The notes beneath the pieces were generated by a model. The model saw only the letters and a program-made list of their open reading frames with translations, made no database searches and was not told the origin of the DNA. Source: an uncultured Atopobiaceae bacterium (GTDB lineage Bacteria; Actinomycetota; Coriobacteriia; Coriobacteriales; Atopobiaceae). From it: 5,566 nucleotides of DNA. Position numbers and translations under genes: made by a program. The stretch is from assembly GCA_944321005.1 (NCBI GenBank), contig CALUJT010000150.1, positions 1 to 5,566 on the forward strand. Direction: 5' to 3'. Shown here piece after piece: positions 1 to 4,376 of this stretch (positions are counted from its first letter, which is position 1; every line of letters begins with the position of its first letter).

Positions 1-646
1 AGAACTCGGAGAAGCGGGGCTCGCCGGCGCGGGCGAGGTCCTCGCCGTTGGCGAGCTCGCGCACCGCCGCGACGAAGGCGGCCTCCGCGCCGGAGCGAAA
101 GACGAGGGAGAGCTGGACGTCCTCGGCAAAGAGCGAGTCGGTCACCTTTCCGCCGGCGTCCGCGCACAGACGGGTCACGCGGTCGTAGAGCGCGTACGGC
201 AGCTGCACGGTGACGGGCGTCACGAGCGTCATCTCCACTACCAGCCCGCCCCTCTCGGCCTCGCCTACCGCGGCCTGCGTGGCGGCGGTATAGGCGCGCA
301 CGAGCCCTCCCGGACCCAGGAGCGTGCCCCCGAAGTAGCGCGTGACCACGCAGCACACGTCCGCCAGGCCGGAGCCGCGCAGAACGTCGAGCGTGGGCAT
401 ACCGGAGGTGCGGCTGGGCTCGCCGTCGTCCGAGCAGCGCTCGCGCCCGTCCGCGAGAATCCAGGCGGGGACGTTGTGGCGCGCGTCGTGGTGGCGGCCG
501 CGGACCTCTGCGACGAAGGCGTCCGCCTCTGCCTCCGAGCACACGTGCGCGAGCTGGGCGATGAAGCGGCTGCGCCTGTCCTCGAACTCGCCCACGGCCT
601 CGGCACCGGCGCGCAGCGTGCGGTACCCCTCGGGAAAGACTGCCAC
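1..646 (-). CDS. yigZ: YigZ/IMPACT family protein, 3' end cut by window edge
   Basis: The reading frame gives 215 residues with no stop before the left edge. YigZ proteins are usually a little over 200 residues, so only a few C-terminal residues should be missing. Family landmarks are clear: YRTL near residue 9, a SRFIA segment near 26-30, DARHNVPAW near 53-61, the signature SDDGEPSRTSG near 71-81, and VVTRYFGGTLLGPGGLVRAY near 96-115 (IMPACT N-terminal domain). A smaller C-terminal domain (DUF1949-like) follows. The family is widespread and poorly defined; eukaryotic IMPACT regulates GCN2, and the bacterial role is unsettled. No ATG fits. The start is GTG at 646-644, 6 nt after the upstream EIIA stop and in the same frame, with a weak purine-rich stretch overlapping that stop as ribosome site. 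The gene is probably translated by coupling from the EIIA message. Family assignment is firm; the exact start is likely but not certain. Confidence 0.92.
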   Translation of the reverse strand, partial: MAVFPEGYRTLRAGAEAVGEFEDRRSRFIAQLAHVCSEAEADAFVAEVRGRHHDARHNVPAWILADGRERCSDDGEPSRTSGMPTLDVLRGSGLADVCCVVTRYFGGTLLGPGGLVRAYTAATQAAVGEAERGGLVVEMTLVTPVTVQLPYALYDRVTRLCADAGGKVTDSLFAEDVQLSLVFRSGAEAAFVAAVRELANGEDLARAGEPRFSEF

Positions 647-652
647 GACGCC

Positions 653-1189
653 CTACCGCTCCACGCGGAGCACGGCGCTTCCCGCCGCGACCTCGGCACC
701 GCACACGTGCTCGACCTGCGCAAAGGCGTCCGAGTTGGTGACGGTCACGATGACGGTGCCGTCCACGCCGCTCTCCTCCATGAGGGTGCGGTCGAAGCTC
801 ATGACGGGCTCGCCGGCGCGCACGCTGTCGCCCTTGCCAACAAAGAGCCTGAAGCCCTTCCCGCGCAGCCGCACGGAGTCCACGCCCACGTGGAGAAGGA
901 CCTCGGCCCCCTCCTCCGTCTTGAAGAGCAGGGCGTGCTTGGTCTTGACGTCCGCCGCCACGACGCCGGAGACGGGCGCGAAGGCCACACCCCCGGTGGC
1001 CACGATCCCCAGGCCGCAGCCGAGCATCCCCTGGGAGAAGACCGGGTCGCTCACCTCGCTGAGCGGAACGACGCGCCCCGAGACCGGTGCGTCTATGGAG
1101 CGAGGATCGTCCTCAGCGGCAATGGCCGCGGGCTTCTTGACGCGCACGGCGTCCAGCATGTCGAGCAGACCCACGAGAGAACCTTTCAT
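653..1189 (-). CDS. crr: PTS glucose-type EIIA component, stand-alone
   Basis: A 178-residue soluble protein matching the EIIA-Glc (PTS_EIIA_1) fold over about residues 31-150. EIIA takes phosphate from HPr and passes it to an EIIB domain for sugar uptake. In enteric bacteria the same protein also regulates adenylate cyclase and permeases; that role should not be assumed here. Landmarks are IDAPVSGRVVPLSEV (32-46), FAPVSGVV (70-77), the accessory histidine in KTKHALLF (His85), and the phosphorylated histidine in LLHVGVDSVRLRGKGF (His100). The two histidines are 15 residues apart, as in E. coli Crr (His75/His90). No EIIB or EIIC domain is attached and no ptsH/ptsI is nearby, so it must work in trans. 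The N-terminal 30 residues resemble the short amphipathic leader of Crr. The start is ATG at 1189; AAGGGG lies 11 nt upstream, a long spacing, inside a small hairpin. The next gene, yigZ, follows after 6 nt. Confidence 0.93.
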   Translation of the reverse strand: MKGSLVGLLDMLDAVRVKKPAAIAAEDDPRSIDAPVSGRVVPLSEVSDPVFSQGMLGCGLGIVATGGVAFAPVSGVVAADVKTKHALLFKTEEGAEVLLHVGVDSVRLRGKGFRLFVGKGDSVRAGEPVMSFDRTLMEESGVDGTVIVTVTNSDAFAQVEHVCGAEVAAGSAVLRVER

Positions 1190-1192
1190 CGA

Positions 1193-1206
1193 AAGGGCGT
1201 CCCCTT
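1193..1206 (-). promoter_or_regulatory. Shine-Dalgarno of crr inside a small hairpin
   Basis: In the minus-strand transcript, AAGGG (1206-1202) is perfectly complementary to CCCUU (1197-1193), with a GACG tetraloop between. The 5' arm is the only good Shine-Dalgarno sequence for the EIIA gene, and the 3' arm ends 3 nt before its ATG. The hairpin could hide the ribosome site, or simply shorten the unusually long 11-nt gap to the start codon. The pairing is visible; the regulatory role is inference. Confidence 0.4.
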
Positions 1207-1280
1207 CCGGCAGCGCACAGACCTTGCCCGACCGTCTCAGCCAGCGAGAAGAACCGCGCCGCGGACGGTCGAATGGACAT

Positions 1281-1309
1281 AGTATATACCGCTCGCCGCC
1301 GAGGGAGAA
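1281..1309 (-). promoter_or_regulatory. Candidate promoter for crr-yigZ
   Basis: Read on the minus strand, TATACT (1286-1281) is a good -10 element in an otherwise GC-rich region. A weak -35 candidate, TTCTCC (1309-1304), lies 17 bp upstream. Transcription would start near 1274 and give a leader of roughly 85 nt before the EIIA start codon. This is the only AT-rich run upstream of crr, which supports the call; the poor -35 keeps confidence modest. Confidence 0.4.
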
Positions 1310-1321
1310 CCGCTCAAGTCA

Positions 1322-1330
1322 TGCTAGAAT
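1322..1330 (+). promoter_or_regulatory. Extended -10 promoter of rnpB
   Basis: TGCTAGAAT is an extended -10 element: TG, one base, then TAGAAT, one mismatch from TATAAT. No recognisable -35 lies 16-18 bp upstream, which is common for extended -10 promoters. The predicted start, 7-8 nt downstream, falls at about 1337-1338, exactly where the P1 stem of RNase P RNA begins. That agreement between two independent signals is the main support. Confidence 0.7.
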
Positions 1331-1337
1331 CACTCTC

Positions 1338-1696
1338 GCGAGGTGGGCCAGGCGACCGCGGGACGCGCAAGCGTCATGAGGAAAGTCCGGGCTCCACAGG
1401 GCAGGATGCCGGCTAACGGCCGGGCGGGGTAACCCGACGGAAAGCGCCGCAGAAAAGAAGACTCCAACTGGCCGGCCCCCGGGCCGCGCAAAGGGAAAAG
1501 CTGAAACGGTGGTGTAAGAGACCACCAGCGTCGTGGCAACACGGCGGCTTGGCAAGCCCCATCCGGAGCAAACGCAAATAGGAGCGCGATGGTGTGGCCC
1601 GCACTGCGCTCGGGTTGCGCGCTAGAGGCGGTCGGTGACGACCGTCGTAGATAAATGGCCGCCCACGACAGAACCCGGCTTACAGGCCCACCTCGC
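1338..1696 (+). ncRNA. rnpB: RNase P RNA, bacterial class A
   Basis: Catalytic RNA of RNase P, which removes the 5' leader of pre-tRNAs together with the RnpA protein. The ends are fixed by a perfect 12-bp P1 stem: 1338-1349 pairs with 1685-1696. Universally conserved blocks are present in order: GAGGAAAGTCCGGGCTCC (1378-1395, including the 5' strand of P4), the ACAGGGCAG run just after it, GTAAGAGACCACC near 1515-1527 (P10/P11 region), GGAGCAAACGCAAATAGG (1565-1582), a GGT at 1613-1615 that fits the CCA-binding L15 loop, and ACAGAACCCGGCTTACA (1668-1684, including the 3' strand of P4). The layout matches the ancestral class A fold, not the Bacillus-type class B. The length of about 359 nt is normal. 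It converges on divIVA and is divergent from crr. Mature ends could differ by a few bases from the P1 limits given. Confidence 0.97.
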
Positions 1697-1730
1697 ACCC
1701 TCTCACCTCATCGCTCCACCGCAAAGCGGA

Positions 1731-1760
1731 GCGGCCCCGGGCCGGAGGGCTCGGGGCCGC
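1731..1760. terminator. GC-rich hairpin between rnpB and divIVA 3' ends
   Basis: Positions 1731-1743 pair with 1748-1760 through 13 bp (one G-T wobble at 1740/1751), closing a GGAG tetraloop. It lies 34 nt past the rnpB P1 stem on the plus strand and 28 nt past the divIVA stop on the minus strand, so it is placed to end transcription from both sides. Neither side has a proper U-tract; the plus-strand flank is purine-rich and the minus-strand flank reads UCCGCUUUGC. A shorter stem (1712-1717 with 1728-1733) is adjacent and would compete with its base. Termination is inferred from position and stability. Confidence 0.6.
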
Positions 1761-1788
1761 GAAGGCGGGCGAGGTTGGTGCGCGGCGA

Positions 1789-2448
1789 CTAGTCGAGGTC
1801 GCCGAAGTCGTTCACGCTGACGGCGGGCGTCGCGGGGGCCACGGGCGTGGGGGCCGCGATGGGGGCCTCGGCGCGGGCGGCGGCGGAGCCGTTGGGCGTG
1901 CTCGCAAAGGAGACCTGAGCCGGGAAGACGGTCTCGGCGTCGTCCATGAAGTGCTGGAGGAGCTTCTTGTACTCGGCGCGGAACTCCTCGCGGGAGGCCT
2001 TCAGGCGATCGATCTCGTCGAGCTCGTTCTGCTTCTCGGCGAGGGCCTGGCGGATGACCTCGCGGGCCTTGGCGTCGGCGTCGTTGCGGATCTTCTCGGC
2101 GTTGTCGCGCGCCTCGGCGACGAGCTTGTCGGCGGACTGCTGGGCGACGATGAGCACCTGGGAGATCTGGCGCTCGGAGGCGGTGATGGTGTCGACCGGC
2201 GCGGGCGCGGGCGCGGGGGCGGCCACGGTGGCGGCGCCGCGCTCCTCGAGGCTGGCGATCTGCGCCTGGGCGGCGGAGAGCTGCTGCTCGGTGGAGGTCA
2301 GGCGACCCTTGAGGTCGGCGATCTTCTGGAGCATCGCGTCCACCTCTGCGGAGAGCTGCTCGAGGAAGTTGTCGACCTCCTCGGTGTCATAGCCGTGCTT
2401 GGAGGGAGAGAAGGTCTGCTGCTCGATGTCTGCTGGTGTGATTGCCAT
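1789..2448 (-). CDS. divIVA: DivIVA/Wag31-type polar and septal scaffold
   Basis: A 219-residue coiled-coil protein of the DivIVA family, which senses negatively curved membrane at septa and poles and recruits division or cell-wall growth factors. The N-terminal domain (residues 1-34) has the canonical ITPADIEQQTFSPSKHGYD stretch followed by EEVDNFLEQL, and aligns without gaps to B. subtilis DivIVA. The first coiled coil spans about 22-70, an Ala/Pro linker 71-87, and a second long coiled coil about 90-172. An Ala/Pro-rich tail (about 187-210) ends in NDFGDLD. Residues 17 and 18 are Lys-His where B. subtilis has the membrane-inserting Phe-Arg. The start at ATG 2448 is preceded by AAAGGG at good distance; longer upstream reading lacks family similarity. 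It is the last gene of the block, 62 nt after yggT, and ends 28 nt before a hairpin. In Actinomycetota this homologue usually drives polar growth, but the cell shape here is unknown. Confidence 0.95.
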   Translation of the reverse strand: MAITPADIEQQTFSPSKHGYDTEEVDNFLEQLSAEVDAMLQKIADLKGRLTSTEQQLSAAQAQIASLEERGAATVAAPAPAPAPVDTITASERQISQVLIVAQQSADKLVAEARDNAEKIRNDADAKAREVIRQALAEKQNELDEIDRLKASREEFRAEYKKLLQHFMDDAETVFPAQVSFASTPNGSAAARAEAPIAAPTPVAPATPAVSVNDFGDLD

Positions 2449-2507
2449 TCTTGTTCCCTTTCGCTTCGCAGTGACGCGGGCCGGGCCCGTGAAACCGTAC
2501 TGGACAG

Positions 2508-2513
2508 ATTTTA
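2508..2513 (-). promoter_or_regulatory. Candidate internal promoter (-10) for divIVA
   Basis: TAAAAT on the minus strand, one mismatch from TATAAT, overlaps the yggT stop codon in a short AT-rich island and would start a transcript near 2501, about 50 nt before divIVA. No convincing -35 is seen 16-18 bp upstream. An independent divIVA promoter would make sense because scaffold levels must be high, but the call rests on one hexamer. Confidence 0.35.
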
Positions 2514-2777
2514 CAAAATTAGGTAGTAGAGCACCCGCTCGATGAGGGTGAGCGCCAATATTGCCACAACTGGCGAGAAGTCGACCCCCATGACGGGCGG
2601 GATGAAGCGCCTGAAGACGTTCAGGAACGGCTCCACGAGCATGCCCATAGCGGCCCGGATGTCGTCCAGGAGGCCGCCCGTGCGCGGCAGCCAGGACATG
2701 AGGCACCAGATGACGATGACCCACCCGTAGATGTCAATGAGCCGTTGAACGAGGACGAAGAGCGTGTAGAAACCCAT
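2511..2777 (-). CDS. yggT: YggT family small membrane protein
   Basis: An 88-residue protein with two hydrophobic segments: about 4-29 (through IYGWVIVIWCLMSWLP) and about 66-88 (FSPVVAILALTLIERVLYYL). They are separated by an amphipathic stretch with LVEPFLNVFRRFIPP, the typical YggT core in which a PFL..FR.. loop precedes the second helix. Length and one-domain form match Gram-positive and actinobacterial members; proteobacterial versions often carry the domain twice. The biochemical role is not established. Links to osmotic tolerance and to division or chloroplast homologues are known, and the constant neighbourhood with sepF and divIVA suggests a role near the septal membrane. The start is ATG 2777, with GGAAAGG about 6 nt upstream. 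The gene lies 68 nt after proC, across a strong hairpin, with no visible promoter of its own, so it is probably served by read-through. Confidence 0.93.
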   Translation of the reverse strand: MGFYTLFVLVQRLIDIYGWVIVIWCLMSWLPRTGGLLDDIRAAMGMLVEPFLNVFRRFIPPVMGVDFSPVVAILALTLIERVLYYLIL

Positions 2778-2807
2778 GGAAGCCTTTCCGTGATCGAGAC
2801 GTGTCCG

Positions 2808-2844
2808 CCCGGCGGCTTGGCAGCCTGCCTGACAAGCCGCCGGG
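2808..2844 (-). terminator. Perfect 12-bp hairpin between proC and yggT
   Basis: Positions 2808-2819 are an exact reverse complement of 2833-2844, with a 13-nt loop (2820-2832). The stem has ten G-C pairs and begins one base after the proC stop codon. A U-tract is missing: the minus-strand RNA continues CGGACACG. It could be a partial terminator, a 3' stabilising or processing structure for the upstream message, or both. Since yggT has no clear promoter behind it, complete termination seems unlikely. Confidence 0.5.
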
Positions 2845-2845
2845 G

Positions 2846-3664
2846 CTAGTCGCCCGCGAGCTCGCGGGTGCGCGCCAGCGCCGCGTCCACCGCGGCGAAC
2901 GAGCCCTCGAAGAGCAGGGGCTCGAGCTCCTCCAGCGCGGCGGCGGTGGTGCCGCCCGGAGAGGTGACGCGCTCCATGTATACCCGCGGATGCACGCCCT
3001 CAGTCACGAGCTGCTCGGCGCACCCGAGCATCGTGGCCTCGAGAAACTCCCGGCAGGTCTGCGCGGGGAGCCCGGCGCGCACGCCGGCGCGCGTGAGCGT
3101 GTCCACGAAGAGCGAGAAGAACGCGGGCGCGGTGCCCACCACGGCGCTCGAGACGTCGAGCTGGTCCTCGCGCATGACGGCGACGGCGCCGAGGGAGCGG
3201 AAGAGCGCGCAGGCGAGCTCGAGGTCGGCCGCGGTGGCGGCGGAGCCCGCGCACACGGCGGTCGCGCCCGAGCGCACCTGGACGGGCAGGTTGGGCATCA
3301 CGCGGACCACGCGGGCGCCCGGCAGGGCGGCCTCGATCGCGGCGAGCGGCACGCCCGCGGCGATCGAGATCACGAGCCTGTCGGCCACGCCCCCCGCGAG
3401 CGTGGCCATCACGTCGCCCAGCACCTGGGGCTTCACGGCCAGGACCACCACGTCGGGGCCCTCGGGGAGCAGCTGGGCGCCGTCCTCGAACGCGCGGCAG
3501 CCCAGCGCCTCGAAGGCCTCGCGCCGGCTCGCGTCCCGGTCCGCCACCGTCACGCGCTCGGGCGGGAGCGCCCCGGACTCCACGAGCCCGCGCGCGATGG
3601 CCCCGCCCATGGAGCCCACGCCGACGACGCCTACGGTGCAGGAGAGCTCACTCATCCCGGTCAT
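2846..3664 (-). CDS. proC: Pyrroline-5-carboxylate reductase
   Basis: A cytoplasmic enzyme reducing 1-pyrroline-5-carboxylate to L-proline with NAD(P)H, the last step of proline synthesis. Its 272 residues fit the family. The N-terminal Rossmann domain (about 10-165) has the dinucleotide loop GVVGVGSMGGAIARGL (12-27), DVVVLAVKPQ (71-80), ISIAAGVPL (99-107) and RVMPNLP (121-127). The C-terminal helical dimerisation domain (about 166-268) has LTRAGVRAGLP (190-200) and the family signature VTSPGGTT (233-240). The usual SGSGPAY segment is VVGTAPAF here (175-182), so a Gly and the Tyr are replaced by Ala and Phe. The start at ATG 3664 lies 3 nt after the sepF stop with GAGG 7-8 nt upstream; ATG 3655 is an alternative that would drop three residues. 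No other proline-pathway gene is in the window, so it is physically linked to division genes rather than to proA/proB. Confidence 0.96.
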   Translation of the reverse strand: MTGMSELSCTVGVVGVGSMGGAIARGLVESGALPPERVTVADRDASRREAFEALGCRAFEDGAQLLPEGPDVVVLAVKPQVLGDVMATLAGGVADRLVISIAAGVPLAAIEAALPGARVVRVMPNLPVQVRSGATAVCAGSAATAADLELACALFRSLGAVAVMREDQLDVSSAVVGTAPAFFSLFVDTLTRAGVRAGLPAQTCREFLEATMLGCAEQLVTEGVHPRVYMERVTSPGGTTAAALEELEPLLFEGSFAAVDAALARTRELAGD

Positions 3665-3667
3665 CCC

Positions 3668-4327
3668 CTACCTCGTGAGGTCGCCGTCGGCGACGAGCTT
3701 GTCCACGTCGGCGGCGGAGAGGGTCACGCCGGCGGGCAGCACCGCGAAGACGCGGTCGCCGAGCTCCTCGACGGAGCCCGAGATGCCGCAGGAGAGGCCG
3801 AAGCAGAAGTCCAGGATGCGCTTGGCGGTGTCGATGTTGGTGTTGCGGAACACGAGCGCCACGGGCTGGCCCGTCCTCACGCGGCGCACGACGGTCTGCA
3901 CGTCGTCGTAGGAGACGGGCTTGAGCACGTAGGGCGGCAGCTGGCCCGAGTTCACGCGCGAGATCGTGCGGGGGCCGAGGTCGCCGGGCGTGGGCGCGCC
4001 GGAGGTGCCCAGGACGGCCGTGGTGTCGTGGTCGCGCGGAGCCGCGTAGGCGTCGTAGGACGGGCGGGGCGCCGGCTGCTGCTGCGGAGCGTACTCCGGC
4101 CTCGGGGAGGCCACGGGGCGTCCGGAGCGGGTGTAGACCGAGACGCTCTCGGCCTCGGGGCGCGGCGTGTTGCCCAGGAGGCGCGGGCTCGAGCCGGGGT
4201 CGCGGCGACGGGACTCGCGCGCGTAGCCGGCGTCCCCCTCGAGGTCGTCCTCCTCGTAGTAGTCGTCCTCGTAGTACTCCTCGTCCCCGCCGCGCAGACG
4301 GTCCCTGATGGTGTCGAGGAAGCCCAT
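3668..4327 (-). CDS. sepF: SepF cell division protein
   Basis: A 219-residue FtsZ-binding, membrane-anchoring protein that bundles Z-ring filaments and is the main Z-ring anchor in bacteria lacking FtsA. The N-terminal MGFLDTIRDRLR (1-12) is the expected amphipathic membrane helix. A strongly acidic, Tyr-rich patch follows (16-28), then a long Pro/Gln/Ala/Arg-rich disordered linker (about 31-130). The conserved SepF globular domain occupies about 132-205: LKPVSYDDVQTVVRRV (135-150), the RNTNIDTAKRILDFCFGLSCG stretch (161-181), then ISGSVEELGDRVFAVLP (182-198). It is longer than B. subtilis SepF (about 150 residues) because of the linker, as is common in Actinomycetota. The start ATG 4327 has a strong AAGGAGA about 6-8 nt upstream. 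It follows yggS by about 49 nt and precedes proC by 3 nt. No ftsA or ftsZ is in view; ftsZ would be expected upstream of pgeF. Confidence 0.96.
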   Translation of the reverse strand: MGFLDTIRDRLRGGDEEYYEDDYYEEDDLEGDAGYARESRRRDPGSSPRLLGNTPRPEAESVSVYTRSGRPVASPRPEYAPQQQPAPRPSYDAYAAPRDHDTTAVLGTSGAPTPGDLGPRTISRVNSGQLPPYVLKPVSYDDVQTVVRRVRTGQPVALVFRNTNIDTAKRILDFCFGLSCGISGSVEELGDRVFAVLPAGVTLSAADVDKLVADGDLTR

Positions 4328-4376
4328 GTTCTTCTCCTTCTCTCTTCGCGCCGCCGCGGCGGACGCGCTCCTTACG

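Noticed and set aside
265..723. A 152-codon minus-strand frame across the crr/yigZ junction
   Set aside because: It is an out-of-frame reading of the two real genes, Arg/Ser/Ala-rich and without homology that I can recognise.
342..1379. Overlapping plus-strand frames of 345 and 268 codons
   Set aside because: They lie antisense to the EIIA and YigZ genes and run into rnpB. Their composition is Ser/Arg/Pro- or His/Ala/Gly-rich, without recognisable domains.
1319..1698. Several minus-strand frames of 63-122 codons
   Set aside because: They are antisense to the structured RNase P RNA, whose conserved core and perfect P1 stem explain the sequence.
2199..2222. Short tandem GCGGGC-type repeat as a possible DNA repeat element
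   Set aside because: It encodes the Ala-Pro linker of DivIVA in frame and is explained by the protein sequence.
1951..2526. A 191-codon Leu/Gly-rich plus-strand frame opposite divIVA that resembles a membrane protein
   Set aside because: The Leu/Gly/Val run is the complement of the Glu/Ala/Lys/Gln-rich coiled-coil codons of DivIVA.
2449..2724. An N-terminal extension of divIVA in the same frame, up to 92 residues
   Set aside because: It overlaps yggT out of frame, has no DivIVA similarity, and the ATG at 2448 has its own ribosome site and starts exactly at the canonical N-terminus.
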